Position numbers and translations under genes: made by a program. From NCBI GenBank assembly GCA_001510575.1, contig LNGK01000010.1, positions 1 through 64,000 on the forward strand: 64,000 nucleotides of DNA, given 5' to 3'. The notes beneath the pieces were generated by a model, which saw only the letters and a program-made list of their open reading frames with translations, had not been told where the DNA came from and did no database searches. Positions 21,697 to 35,053 of this stretch are shown here, piece by piece. How positions within the stretch are numbered: position 1 is the first letter of the stretch; each line of letters opens with the position of its first letter. Origin of the DNA: Knoxdaviesia capensis. Lineage: Eukaryota; Ascomycota; Sordariomycetes; Microascales; Gondwanamycetaceae.

Positions 21697-22874
21697 GCTT
21701 GCTGCCACTCCCCGGGTGCCGTGCTGGAGCCGGATTTGATTTCTTTCCTTTCTTTGCCGACTGCCTCCTCGCCCACCTCCATTTGGTTGACTTATCCTCC
21801 ACCTCCCCTCTACTGATCGATCGTATATATTATATTCCCGCCATACATACTGCCTCCCCTACAGTCAGTGGCTCAGGCACCACCAATCACTCATCTCATC
21901 CGGCCAGATGCACCAGAACCTAACTTATATACAGCATACACAGCATATATTTGCATGAGCTCTCTCTCCCAGTTATGGGGGGGGCGATCGTTTCCTCTAA
22001 TATCACAGCCTCGCCAGCTGCCACCAAAAAGTCTTCGCCCATCACCCTCCAACCATATTCATGTTATAATAAATTACGTTTTGGATTTGTTCCTCTTATC
22101 ATCTCACATACACACCCGAGTTTCTGTTGGGCCCCACGAGACTGCAGTTGTCAATGACAAAACAACTCGAGTGTCGGTGTGCATATATTCAACGGTTATG
22201 GACGATTTCTGGACTCCTTTTTGTTTAGCTTTTTTTTCTTCTTTTCTCTTGGGATGAAGCGATGGAAATGGGGGGAGTAGGAAGGATGTTTTGGGGGGGT
22301 TTTTTTTTTCTTTTCTTCTTCTTGGGAGATGGAGGAAGTAATGAGTTGTTGGAACAAGACTGGTATCTGTCTTATCCCCCCTAATGATATATAGTTACAT
22401 ATAGTTACTTGAACAAACAAAATAAAAGCAACCTTACGGTTTCGAAGGATACTCTCAGCTCATATGTGACGTCCAAACAGCAGAAATGCCTGATACCAAG
22501 ATGATGGATTTCAAGGATGCTTGCATTCCGGCATGTCAGGACAGTGAGTTCCAGGAATTGCCCTGAAAAAGCCTCTGACTGCTGCTGCGTTATGTATGCT
22601 ATGCCGCTCCCAAGATCAGAATCCCTGTCTGATATATATGCTGTGAGAAACTCCCGTTCTCCGTGGAATCTAGATTATTGCCTGTCCCACTATATGAAAA
22701 AGAAAGAAACCAGAAAACAGCCCGTAAGATCTAAAGAATCATTATCGTCATAACGCGTAAGACGCCACGCAATGCAACCTATACCGCCAAAAGAAACAAA
22801 GACAATCAAAAAGACAATAAAAAGACAAAAAAAACCCCGCCGCAAGATAGCGACCTCATCTACCGAGGCCTGCC
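21697..22874. other. Intergenic, convergent 3' ends
   Basis: Between the epimerase stop and the quinone-reductase relic lies AT-rich, pyrimidine-run DNA with homopolymer T and G stretches near 22,287-22,320. No gene is supported. Confidence 0.6.
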
Positions 22875-23554
22875 TTAGTCGATCTCCAGCAACAGCGTGC
22901 CAACTGTCTTGTTGCCGTCCAGGTCGCTGTAGGCGCGGGCGGCCTCGCCACAACGGGTAGACCTTGTGCACGAGGACCCGCACGCTGCCGGCGGCCATCA
23001 TGGCGAGGAGCTTGCCGGCGTAGTGGTGGAGTTCGTCGGGGGTGGTGATGAAGTTGGTGACCACGGGCCGCGAAATGGTGATGTTCTTGCGGCCGAGGCG
23101 GAGGATGTCAATCGGAGGGATCGGGCCAGACTGTGCCATCGAGCGTTAGTATGTGGGAGGCTTTTTTTTTCTTTTTGGAACTATGCAGAATAGGCAACTT
23201 GGGACGAACTTACCACATTGCCGTAGCACACAATCGACCCTTTCCGCGCCACAACCGACAGGTCCAGCTCAAACGTATCGCGCCCAACGCCATCAAACAC
23301 CACATCGACGCCACGGCCGCCGGTGATCTCCATGACGCGTGCGGCCATGCGGTCATACGCAGCAGTAGCAGCAGCAGCAGACGTCGCGCCTGCATCCACG
23401 CTCTCCGGCCGGCCGGGCGCGGGGAGCACGAAGTCCGCGCCCAGCCGCTGCACCAGCTCGGGCACGGCGGCCTCGCGGCTGAAGTGCAGGTCGGCGCGCG
23501 CGCTGCTGGCGCTGCTGCTCGCCCTGCGCGGCAGGATCTGCACGGCGGCCATGG
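22875..23554 (-). pseudogene. Quinone oxidoreductase (zeta-crystallin type), truncated and frameshifted
   Basis: The C-terminal half of an NADPH:quinone reductase of the medium-chain dehydrogenase family is readable on the minus strand. It includes VQRLGADFV, GGRGVDVVFDGVG, ARKGSIVCYGN, then SGPIPPIDILRLGRKNI, and after that VLVHKVYPL. An 83-base intron (23131-23213) with good GTAAGT, CTAAC and CAG signals joins the blocks. Near 22,950 one extra base shifts the frame. Past it the expected ending (EAARAYSDLDGNKTVGTLLL and stop at 22875-22877) resumes. The whole N-terminal GroES-like domain and the usual glycine-rich NADPH loop are missing upstream, where only low-complexity Ala/Pro/Ser codons occur. 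The gene is probably dead. A single-base sequencing error could explain the frameshift but not the missing half. Confidence 0.75.
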
Positions 23555-25429
23555 TCGACGGCAGGTGCTGGAGTTGTGCGGGGAGCGCGGGCTTGGGGTG
23601 GGCGTGGTGGGCGGGGCGCGTGCGGGCCGATACTCCCGGGGAGACGGTCATGGTGGGCGAGAGCGGGAGTGGGTGTGTCGAAACGGCCGGCATGGAGGGT
23701 GGTGAGGAATGAAGACGGACCGGGAGGGATATGGAGAACAAGGAATGAGATGATTATAAAGAAGATCTCAGAAGAGGAGGAAGGTCCACAAGTTGAAAAG
23801 CAGGCTCAACAAACCCGCAAAACCAGGTGAGAGATAGAATCGTGGGCAACGGAGATATGAATATGACAAAGGTGGCGGGGGAAAAAGAAGATGGGAAAGC
23901 GTGCTTGTTTGGTCTGTCGGGGTTGTTGGCTTGACGATTCCAAAACCGGGCCCGAGGCATGCAAGACAGATGCAAAGATTATGCCAGTGTGTTTGTAATC
24001 TGACAAGCGCCGTGAAACTCCCAGGCCGGAGGAACTGACTGGGAGATAAGAGCGTTCTTGTATCTGCAAGGCTGGACGGGTATGGACATTGATAGAGGGA
24101 TATATATGGGATATCGGATTGGCAGCAGTGCCGGGAATTTCAGCAATGATGTACACACATCAGCGGTGGTGGCGGGATTATCCAGAGATTTGGGGCGGGA
24201 TGCGTGACAGGCCGGCAAAAAGAACACAAGAGACGAGGAAATGCCAAAAGATATAAGTCTCAATGTCATGCGTAGAAATATGAGGCGTACAGGTTTGGCC
24301 AGGAACGAGGTCATTCGGCGATGGGATGAAGCCACAGGAGAGCTCTTGTCTACAGCATCAGCATCACAAATGCAGTGTCCGAGTTAAATTATCTTCTTCG
24401 ATGGGAGTTTCCCCTTCGGAAGAACAGAACCAATACACCAAAGATAAAAGGACGGACAAAGAAGATCCAAGCCAAGCTTCATCTTTCCATTTCCCATTCC
24501 ATCTCCGGTCTCTTTGCGTCGTTGCGAATAGAAAAGTTCTAGAGTAGCTTTAGAACGACTTTAAACAGATCGAAAGTTTCCGAAGGCAGGTGAAATGGAC
24601 GGAGCCGAGGAAATAAGACAAGATACGCACTTCTCAGAAAAGAGCAAAACGGCTTTAGAACCAAAATGGAAGCTGCACACGATGACAGAGCCTCACGTAA
24701 CTGTTTATGGGAGGAAACGACCACTGAGACGAACTCCGAGAAAGACAAGTCCGGGTATAAGGAAACCGATACGTGCGCCGTGATGTAACCGGCGTGGCAC
24801 CTGCTTAGACCAAACAGGGAAGAAACGCCCCGGGATTTGCATGGACGGACTGTTTTGGGAGATGGGCATTCCGATTTGCGCCGACGTGTGGGTGTGTTTT
24901 TTCATGCCGCCACTCGCAGTCATGATGTTTGCACCTCTACCCTCTACAGAGGAGACGGGATCGATTGATTACACACATACAATGGAGTCTTTGCTCCTGA
25001 ATAGCGCATTTCCCCTGACTACAACTGGTTAACCTCCAACGGTTATTCCAAATCATGAACGCGCCCATTCTCGTTTAGGACATGAGTTCATCATGAGTTC
25101 AAATCCCCCTCCGTTGGTCGATGAATGAGAGGAGGCGCATGTTAGGGTTCTAGTGCAAAGGTCATATGCAGCGTCTTTTCGTCCTTCTTCAGCGACCACG
25201 GCAATGTTCAGCCCCATGTATAAGCACTCGCACATGGTTGGTCTCGATTGTCCTGGGCGGGGGCCGTACCGCGGAGTTTGTTTCCTTTCCACTGCTGGGC
25301 ATCACGAGAATAACTCCCAGTTGACGGGAGTAGCCGGTTCTCCAACATTGTCCCGTCCTTGAATCCATGTTATCTCACCAACTCACCCTTTCACCTGTGA
25401 CGCCTCCCCATACATGCTTCCTCTTTGCA
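23555..25429. other. Intergenic
   Basis: No gene recognised. The first part, up to about 23,740, continues in an open frame upstream of the quinone-reductase relic but has no family resemblance. The remainder has only short ORFs. Confidence 0.5.
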
Positions 25430-26133
25430 ATGGACAGTGCAGCCATCTCAGCTGCCGCGGCCCTTGTCGTCGCCGTGTTTGCTCTGATCGTGGCAATGGC
25501 GCGACTTCTCGCGGAGTGGATTTGGGCGGAAAAAGCTCGCGAAAGGAGGAACGAGAAGGCGAGAAGGGAGGCCAAACCCCCAAGAGCCGGCGGACACGGC
25601 GGGAGAGGAAGTCGACAAGCCCCACGCCAGCGTCGATATACATTTACTAGCGGAGCAGTCCCGGGATGCCACAGCACAGATGAGTGCGGAGGGCAAGGAG
25701 GCGTTTGAGTGGCAACAGCCGTGGGACCGGGAGAAGGGCAGCCCGGACGCGGCGCGGAAGAAGCGGGCCATGCCGTGGTGTGGCAGGTTCGACGAGCACG
25801 TGTGCACTGGTGCCATCTGGGTGGTGCGGCAAAGCGCTGCTGGGCTTCGGCCATCGGGCAGACGTTTCCGGCGCATGCCATTAACTCGTTCGGCGGGGTG
25901 GTGGTGTCGAGGCCGTACGCGCCGAGGCACACTCGCAGCCGATCCCGTGCATCCGGCTCGACGAGTCGCATTCCCCCCAGACCAACCCTCGGCGGACCCA
26001 GAAGTCGGAGTTTAGCGCGCATACAACCGAAGAGCTCATGGCCATCGACTCGTGGCTGTCGCTGTGCGGGCACACGGACGAGATCGCCAGCGGGGGGCTC
26101 ATGATGAATGATGCGCAGGTGTACCTGGCCTAA
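25430..26133 (+). pseudogene. Decayed gene for an unknown protein with an N-terminal membrane helix
   Basis: The frame opened by the ATG at 25430 gives a strongly hydrophobic segment (AALVVAVFALIVAMARLLAE) followed by a basic stretch. Near 25,570 coding character moves to another frame, with SAEGKEAFEWQQPWDRE and then AMPWCGRFDEHVCTGAIW. Near 25,820 it moves to a third frame, with ALLGFGHRADVSGACH, an in-frame TAA at 25882-25884, IPCIRLDESH and finally DSWLSLCGHTDEIASGGL up to the stop at 26131-26133. Two frameshifts and a stop without plausible splice sites suggest a pseudogene. The protein family is not known to me. The composition and the small Gly-His and Cys motifs look coding, but this is judgement by eye. 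Confidence 0.45.
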
Positions 26134-27878
26134 GCGAAAGCTGGATACACGCAGGCTTCCGTGGGATGCAAATCGGTAGATCTTGCGGTGGACGACTTTG
26201 AGTGCGTTTGTACGTGTGCTGTCTGGCCTACACTAGGATATTTGTCTCGGGATTTCCCCTTGTACATGTGTGAATGTACTATGTAGTTATTTCTTAAAGA
26301 GGATTATGTATCTGTGTTTCACCACCTGGTCCAAGAACGCTGGTTCAGGTAAGTGCTCTTTGGCGGTTGACACTGAAAATCGGTGAATCGACGACGAAGC
26401 ATACACGTATGCCTCCACGCAATACGCAGCCCACAGTCTGTGGTCTCGCAGTCCTTATACCGGCAATGATACACACCACAAAGAAAGTGCTGCAGCATCG
26501 TTTCGTGTTCGGGTCCTGCCAAGCGATTTCTTCTTAGTCGGAGCTTTTTTTTTTTTTTTTTCTTGGAGGCCTGGTCGCAAGATGGAGAAGAGTACGAGTC
26601 CTAGAAACACTTAAAACCCATCTATAACCGTCTACAGCCCATGTACGAGCTTCCACCCCACTATAAAAAGAGCTCTGGCCCACTGACTTCGGCTGATGGG
26701 TCCCTCGGTCTGCATTAGCCGCAACTTGCAAGGCACAATTGCACGCGGCAGCCAATTGCGAGCGTCCCAGAGAACTAGCCCTGGTCAATATTGAGGCTAT
26801 CTTAGGATGTGACGATGGACCGACACAGCCGAAGTGTCAACCGGAGAAACCCCGCGGAAGTTGGGCCTCACAGCGAGGAAGGGTGAGGAAGGGCTTGTGA
26901 TTCCTGACAATGCAAGAGTAGCTTGAGAGTTGAGAGTTGAGGGAGGGGGTGCAGTTCGTCGAAATGATGGGTGTGAATGTATTTTTTTTCTATCTTCGCG
27001 TAGGTTGTTCCAATAGACGCCACAACTGCAAATCGTTCCTGGTCCAGCGATGAATCAGTGGGTGAGTGGCGCAGCGATGCATCTCCACAAAGACGGAAAA
27101 AGATACGACACATCCACCCGCCCACGAAAGGCCCGACAAAGTGGAAAACTCAAGCTTTCACTGACTGGATTGGAATTTGCAGACCATCCAGGACTTCACA
27201 GCTAAGGTGCCAAGTGTTCTACAGCACCTTCGAGTGCTATAAGTGTGTCTGCCCAGCCAAGGTGAACCAGACAGGTCATGCATGGCCTGACTGATGCTAC
27301 TTCAAAATCCTACGGATGCAGACAGCCAACGGACCCCCCAAGCTCACTTTGCAGATTTGGAGGCAAGCCGGGGCTGAATGTCCAGTACTGTGCTCTTCTG
27401 CGGCGGTTATCAAAAGCCTTACTGGGTTTTATTTTATTTTTATTTTATTTTTTGCTTCAATCATCAGCTCCTCCCGTCACGTCGTTTGTAGTCAAAACTT
27501 CCAATCTGGGTTTGGTGTCTTATCCTTGACCCTAAACCTGCTCCTTCCTCAACCTATTGTTTGTGGTTCCCTGTCTGACTGTGGCTGAGGACGGCAAAAA
27601 ACACCAGCTCAATTGTGTCATCATCTTTCCTCTGGGGTTGTATTGGTTTCTTTTGCTTGATAACTGAGCTCTACCCCAGATTCCATCTTGGTGTTTGTGT
27701 TTGTTTGTCTGTGTGTATATATCGTATCGTCTGGCCTTTCTTTTGATCCTGGGCCTATCTGATCTTGGGGTCTCTCTGTCTCTCTGTCTCTCGCACTCTC
27801 CTCCAGTGGCCCGCTCCCCAATTCTCTCTCCACGATCCCTCTGCCGCCGGTGCCGCCGGCATTCCGCCGCCCACCACA
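26134..27878. other. Intergenic and leader of the ankyrin gene
   Basis: No gene is supported. There is an 18-base T run near 26,546-26,563 and a TTTTA-repeat stretch near 27,425-27,455. The last 180 bases contain CTCTGTCTCTCTGTCTCTCG, a pyrimidine-rich leader like those of other genes here. Confidence 0.5.
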
Positions 27879-30800
27879 ATGTCGCAACACCAGCCGTCAT
27901 CGGCCGACCGCAGCCGCCGCATCATCCAGCTTGCCGTCGAATGGCAAATCACCCTGCCGGATGCCTCCCCCACATCTGCCGCCCGCAATTCCCTGCGCCT
28001 CTCGCGGGCACCCCCCGTGCCGCCGTCGTTCCGGGTCCCCGCCGACGATGCTACCGCCGAACAGCTGATCGCCGCACGCCAGCACGCCATCGACCTGGAA
28101 GAGGAGGCCGCCGCCGCCGCAGCCCGCGGAGCCAAACCCAAGCGCGGCTTCGGCTTGCTCGGCTCGTCCTCGTCCGGCACTAAAGCCGCTCACAAGGTGT
28201 GGTCGCCCGCCGTGATCATCGACACTCTCAAGCTCCTGCTGTCGACGCCCTCGGCCAAGACCACCGCCGGCGTGGTCGAGGCGTTGCTCGCTAAACTGGC
28301 CGCTGTGGGCGGCAGCTTAGATCCCAGTGTGAGCAAAGCCGCCGTATCCTCGTCGTCGTTTTCCTTCCGTTCCGGCCGCCCCTCGAGCGGCATCTCCGAC
28401 AAGATCCTCGGCCGCTCCAAGAGCGCCAAACCGCACGACGACCGCGCCGGTCTGATGCGGCTAGCTGTGAAGCTTGCCGACACCCAGATTCTTTCTGTGC
28501 TGGCGCCACATGTCGGCGCCGTTGCCATTGACGCCGCCATCCCCGAAGCAATCACATCGCGCCAGCCCGCGCTAGTCTCGCAATTACTGCAACTTGGCGC
28601 CGATCCGTTCCACACCGAGCCCGGGTGCTCGGCGTTCCGCGCCCTGTGCGCCGCGGAGGGTAACGCCAACATGGTTGCAGTAATTCTCGCAAACACGACC
28701 GCATCTCAGGCTCCCGCCTCCTCCTCGCCATCACGCAAACTCGACCCCATCAGCGACCGCCCGCTCCCGTCCATTGAAGACGTTGTGTCCGCCTCTCTCG
28801 TTGATGCCGCCCATGCCGGAGATCTTGACACCGTTCTCCACCTAACCCGGTCTCCCTGCGCAAACGCTGACTATGGTAGTGCGTCGGCGCTTGGCTGGGC
28901 CGCCCACCAAAGCCGCCGCGATATCGCCATCGCCGTCGTCATGGCCAATCGCCCGCCCTTGCCGGCTCCGCAGGGCTCCGGCATCGACGAGGCATTTGCG
29001 AAAGTCTGCACAACAGCCTTTGCCACTGCCCAATCAGCCAACTCGACTCCCCAGGCTGTATTTGAATACTACATCCCCTTTATTGAGCTGCTGCTCTGTG
29101 CCGGAGCATCCGTCAACGCCATTTCCGACGCCCTGGTCTCAGCCGCCGCAAACCAGTATATCGACGTAGTCAAGATGCTAGTCACGTACGGAGCCTCGAT
29201 CAACTACCAAGATGCCAAGGCCGTGCGAACCGCCGTGTTGCGCGGTGACGACCATGTTCTCGAAGCTCTCTGCGCTCCTCCCATCCCCCCGAAACTCGCC
29301 ATCGCCACCCGCCGCTCCTCCGGCCCCGCCGGCAACACTCCTCCGCCATCCTGGCCGGCATCGCGGCCAACCCTCGGAGTCAACCATGCCACGAACTGTA
29401 TCGACCTCATCCCCAGATCCGGCATCTCTGATGCCACCCGCTACAAACTCCTCTCGATCCTGCTGAACGCCGGTGCCCTGGGCACCCCGCTGGACGAGTT
29501 CTTGATCCACGCTGTCGATATCGGCGACGTACTTTCCGTGCAGCTCCTGGTTTCCAACCCCCGCCCATCCCAATCCCCCGCGTCGTCTCCCTCCGGGCAT
29601 CGCGCACCGCCCCTTGCTGGTATACTCACCGGGCCGCGCGCATCGGTCGACTACAAGAACGGCCAAGCGCTGCGGGATGCTGTCCTGGCAGCCACTGACA
29701 ACGATAACCAGTACTTCACCATGCTTTCCACACTGCTCCCCGCCGCCGACGAACCGGAGAGAGACGATAAGGGGTCCGGTCCGTCTCCGGATACCATTGC
29801 CTCAGTCTTCCCCCTGCTGCGTTCCCTGAACCCTGATCGGCGTCTGCAAGCCGCCGGCATCTTCATCGCTGCGGGTCTGCCACTCCCGGCTCTCAGCGCC
29901 GCGTTGCGGGAAGAAATCCATGAAATCCCCGTGAGGCGGGACAACCGGGTTATTTCCCTATTTCTCCGCCACGGTGCCGATCCCGACGGCGACGCCGCTT
30001 CGACTTTCTCTGCGACCGAGTCAACCGTCTCGCCGTCAACGACTCCGTCTCCGCCGCCAATGTCCCAGGCCGGCGCCGCTTTGTCGATGGCTGTTTCGCA
30101 GCATGACCGGCCGCTCATCAGCCAACTGCTCAAAACGGCCTCCCCTGCGGCAGTGGTATCTTCGTTTCCGCGTGCCATGCAGATCCAGGATCTGGATGTG
30201 CGCCGCGATATCGCGACATTGTATCTACAGCTGCATCCTGCCACACTGGCTCAACTTCCGTGCATTTCTGATGCGGTGGCCACTGTGCTCTCGGATCCCC
30301 TGCCGGACGTGCAGCTCTTGCGGGTCTTGCTTGTTCAGGGCCAGGGCGATGTCAACGCGGTCTCGGTCAAGGCTGGTTGTCCTGCCTTCATCCTTGGTAA
30401 GTCACTACACCATAATCCCACACACCACATTGCTGCAGCCCAGTCGTGCCACTTCTACTAACCACTCACTACTACGTCTATAGCTGTAATCAACCCGGAC
30501 TCGTCGGTAGTATCGATCGTTCTCAAACACGGCAATGCTGACACCAGCACGCTCAGTCTCGGCCTCGACAAGCTGCTCAATCTTCCGACATCCCCTGCCA
30601 AAGCAGCAAAGTTGTCTATGATGCTACAGGCGATCGGCCCGCTCCCGCGAGACCGTCTCAGCCAACTACTATACCGCGAGGTATCGACGCTGACCCAGTC
30701 CCCCGGTTCGAGTTCATCGACAGCCAGGACCCCCGGCAAATTTGCGTCTGGCATCGCCGGCACCGCTTCGGCCGACTTTGCCTGCACTAAGACTCTGCTT

Positions 30801-33800
30801 CGGGCTGGCGCCAGCGTTGACGACCACTACGCCGCAGCGCTGTGTCTGGCGGTGGAGTCTGCCCATGGACCTTTGGTCGATCTCCTCCTGACCCCGTCCC
30901 AGCACGCCATGGGATCGCCCGCCAGTCCCGGCTCGACATCGTCATCGCCTACCCCCGCGTCTTTGGCTTTGGCCATGCCGCATGCGCTGAAGATCCCGGA
31001 CCCGGCTGACCGTGTCGCCTTTGTGCAGCGTCTGGTTGATGCTGGCTGCCCGCCCCAAGACGTCAATCGTGCGCTCGTAGTCGCCGTGCACTCTTTCTCG
31101 TCCGACATCCCGCTCCTGAGAATCCTAGCCGCCCACGCTGACGTTGTCGACGGCGATGCGCTGTGTCTGGCCATTGAAAAACGCAGTATTTTTCTGGTCG
31201 AGCTGCTACTGGCTACTACACACCACCCTGTCGAAGCCATCGATAAGGCACTGGAGCGGTCCGTGGCTACTGGCGACTCTGCTACTCTGCTCTCGAGAAA
31301 CATGCTCTCGCTTACCCAACCTCTGGGACCGTCCTTGGGAGCTCAGCAGGACACTACCACGATACGCCATGAAATGCCGGGCTTTTCGCCCGTGCTACCT
31401 TCTGCTTCAACGATGGGTCAATATAACCGCATCTCTACAGTCAAGCTCCTGATCGGCTGCGGCGCCAGCCATGCGGCCCTGTCGGCGTGTCTCGTCCCGG
31501 CGACATCCCAGCGGGACCTGGCTCTTACCAAGCTACTGCTACAGAACGGAGTGAGTCCCACAGCAGCGGAGGGAGCAGCGATTGTTGATGCATCTAGATC
31601 AGGATCGCTAGAACTCCTAGAGACGTTGTTAGAAAAGCCCATCATAGACACCAATGACGAGTCGTCGGTAGTGGCTGCTTCGCGTATCATGGAGCAGGCA
31701 TTCCAAGCCGCGACGGAGATCGGCGCTCTAGATTCCCGTCGGCGAATTTTCCAGGCCCTGTTGAATACGGGCGTGTATTACGACAAAGACGGGAACCGGA
31801 GACAGGGCAGCCCTGACCACAGCCAGTGGGACATCGTCGACGCCCAGCTGATGTCTGCCGCGCGGTACGGCAACCCCGGCAGCGACCTTCTCCAAACCCT
31901 CCTGGCCTTTGGGGCTGACCCCAACTACGCCAAAGGCGAGGCGCTGTGCGCGGCAACCACCAGCGGATTCCTCGCCAATATCGGCCTGCTGATCGGCCGG
32001 GTGCCGCTCGGCAAGAAACAAGTCCAGATCCTTCCGGAAACCCTCCTCGAGGCGATGCATGTCACATGGAAGCTCGACCGCACAATCCGGCTGCAGATCA
32101 TCGGCTGGTTCTTCGACGCTGGTATCAAGGGCGTGACGCCGGTGCCGGAAGAAGTTCACATGGCGCTCGAGAAAACGGTTACTGAGCAGACTGATGATCG
32201 ACTCCCCGTTGACTTCAGCCTCGCGGAGCTGCTGGTGAGCCATGGCGCCTCGCCCCTGTATAACGACTACCATGCCATGGTTGTGGCGGTAACAACTGGT
32301 GACAGCCATCTACTGGGCATGCTCCTTGAGAACGGCCACCTGTATAAGGTCACGCCTGAGGACCTGGGAAATGTGTTTGAACGGTCATTCACGCCCACCA
32401 ACGTGCCGAGCTGGCTAAACCAGGCGGGCCTCATCTGCGCGAATCAATTGTTCGGAGCCGGCGGTGTAGCCACTGAGGTTTCTGCATCCCAGGCCCTCAT
32501 CGGTGTTCTCGAGTACACGACCGAAGAACCCGCGGTCCTCCAGGCGTCCGAGGCGTTCGTCCATCTCCTCAGCAACAATGGGGCCAGTGTCAACTTCGCC
32601 GATGGCAAAGCTCTGTGCTTAGCGGCATCCAAGGGTCTGGCCGCCCACATCAAGGTCATGGTGGGCATGAAGCCGTCATCCGAGGTGATCTCGGTGGCAT
32701 TTGCACGGCTGTTTGATTCGCCCATGGACGTTGTGCAGTTAGTGGAGGTCATGCAGCTGATGATTGAGTATCACGGCGCGGACGGAAGCCACCTAGACAC
32801 GGCGCATCCGACGTCGTTGCGGCCAGTGCCGCTTCTGGTGCGGGCCATTTCCCTGTACCCGCGGTCGGCAGACGTTGTGTCCACCCTGCTCCAGGCCGGG
32901 TACTACCACGACCAGACACTCAACATGCAGATCAGCAGCCATGTCGGCCAAGAGGAGGAAGTCACCGTACTGCTCTGGGCTCTGCTACAGCCACAGAAGA
33001 AGGTCAGTTCGCCGGTGATCGAAGTGCTGATCGCGTCCGGCGCCAAAGTCAACGCGGTCAGCAGTGTGTCATGCACGACGCCAGTGATCGCGGCGGTATC
33101 TGCGCGCAGAAAGGACATCGTTCAGAGTCTCCTGCTTGCAGGCGCCGATGTCGACGTGACCGACGTCATGGGCAATACGCCGCTCTCGCTGGCCTCGCAG
33201 ATTCCCGGCGGGCTCGGCGTGTCTCTCATGTCCAACCTGCTCGCCGCGGGAGCGCCCAAGAACGACGGCTCGCTGCACAACGTGTCCCGCGCACTGCACC
33301 TGGACGCCATCTCCGTGCTGGTCGAGCACGGCCACGACCCGGACTTCCCCAGCCCGGCCCACGACGGCCGCAGCGCCATCGCGGAGATCTGCACGCACGC
33401 GGCGGCGGCGGGCGGCGACATCACGCCGGTGCGCGAGAAGCTTATGGAGCGCGCCATCGAGCTGCTTGTGGCCGCCGGCGCCGACCTCACGCTGAGGAGC
33501 GCCGACAAGAGCCTGGTGGTGCTTGCGCTGGAGTGCGCCGATCCCGTGCCGACCACGCGGGTGATTCTCAAGGTCGGGCTGTGGAAGAACCTCAACGCGC
33601 CGTTCAACTTCTTTTCGGACGGCGCGTACACATACTCGCCGACCATGTACGTGCGCCACATGCTCGGCAACTCACCGTACCAGGCGGCCCTCACCACGCT
33701 GCTGCGCCACAACCGCGCCCAGGACGTGTTCTACGCGCACTCGGGCCCGCAGCCCGACGGCGCGGTGGGCCTGCCCGACGACCTGGCGGTCGCCGAACGC

Positions 33801-34373
33801 ACGCGCCGGGCCCGCCTGCAGCGGCTCGCGCAGGAGGAGGAAGACCACCGCATTGCGCTGGCGCGCCAGCGCGAGGTGGCGGCGGTGCAGTCGGATCTGT
33901 GGGCGGCGCACGCCGCGCGCGAGGACGCCCACCGCGCGCGCCAGCACCAGAGCGACATGCAGGCGGCGCGCGACCGCGCGCGCATCGAGGACGACGCCTT
34001 CACGGCCGCGCTCGCGATGAAGCGCGCCGAGCGGTCGCAGGAGCTCGCGCACCAGCTGCAGCTCACCGACGCATCGGTGCGGCGGCTGCACGCCGTCTCG
34101 TCGGCCGAGGCCGATGCCGAGGCGCAGCGCCAGGCGCAGACGCTAGCGTGGGAGGCGAATCTGGCGGCCACGCGCGTGGACAATGCGCGCTCGCTGGCGG
34201 CGCTGCGCGGCGCCGAGCGGCAGGAGGCCGACCGGCTGGATAAAATGGCCGATGCGCGGTTCAAAGAGCGGCTGGCGCAGCAGCGCCAGCTGATTGAGGC
34301 GTCGGCGGCGGTTAATCTGCCCGGGCCGGGGCCGAGACGGCAGATCGGGTATGTCACCGGGGAAGTGAACTGA
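27879..34373 (+). CDS. Giant ankyrin-repeat-like protein with C-terminal coiled coil, 2135 aa
   Basis: There are two exons (27879-30396 and 30484-34373) around an 87-base intron with GTAAGT, CTACTAAC and CTATAG. The start chosen is the ATG in CACAATGTC (A at -3). The frame is open further upstream, but that part is CT-repeat leader. From about residue 220 to 1900 many diverged ankyrin-like units recur, of the form LLxxGAxxxYxxxxAL followed by VxxGD. Examples are MLVTYGASINYQDAKAV and LLAFGADPNYAKGEAL. The most canonical pair lies around residues 1690-1745 (LLLAGADVDVTDVMGNTPL). Residues from about 1935 to 2110 are almost entirely Ala, Arg, Glu, Gln and Leu and predict a long coiled coil. A Pro/Ser-rich N-terminus precedes the repeats. 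It is likely a cytosolic or cytoskeletal scaffold. The partner is unknown and no catalytic domain is seen. Confidence 0.85.
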
Positions 34374-35053
34374 GGCTCTAGTGCTTCTGATTACATGAGT
34401 CAAAGAAAAAAGAAAGAAGAAAGAAAGAAAGTTACGATTCCCCCCTTTTTCACGGCAACCCGGTTTCTTCACCAGTCTGGACTTGTTCAATACCCCTAAT
34501 TCCCTAATATAATAATGATGACCTTTACGATTTCAACTGGTTTCTGCTTTCTATATTCTACTGCTCCTCTTTTGTTTTTCCTTCTCAATCCACATGTACT
34601 TTATTGGACTCAAATGGCTCCTCCGGTCTCATAATGCGATGTGTCGTGCAATTCCCACATGCCGTGAACCTTTCCCCCCACCACCCCCCAAATATACCAG
34701 CATTTCAATGTACCAGGTGACTTCTTCTTTCTCGTCCTTCCTATTCCCTTATCATGCAGCTGACCGTCCAGACAAGGAGGCTGGAAGGCGGAGTAAAAAC
34801 CGTGGGAAAAAAAGACGCTTCCTGCAGGTTAGGGAACCCTGATGGCCAACCTTGATGGACAAACCGACGAGTCGTCTGCATGTTCAGCTCTCGCCTCGCC
34901 GGATGTGACTACACTGCGCCCTTTTGTTTCTCTTTTCGTCGGTGTTATCCCCTCACTCGTCGTGTATGTGTATGTATAAAGGTGTGATTTCGCGCTGTGA
35001 GCAGAAACGTGACATGGCATGCTGGCTGGTCCAGTGTCCATCAGGGTTGGGCC

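Noticed and set aside
20962..21708. 248-codon minus-strand frame over the epimerase
   Set aside because: Antisense of a strongly conserved enzyme. The frame shows no domain.
33071..34243. 390-codon + strand frame and two long minus frames in the ankyrin gene 3' part
   Set aside because: They are GC-rich shadows of the Ala/Arg/Glu-rich coiled-coil codons. The gene frame has the conserved repeats.
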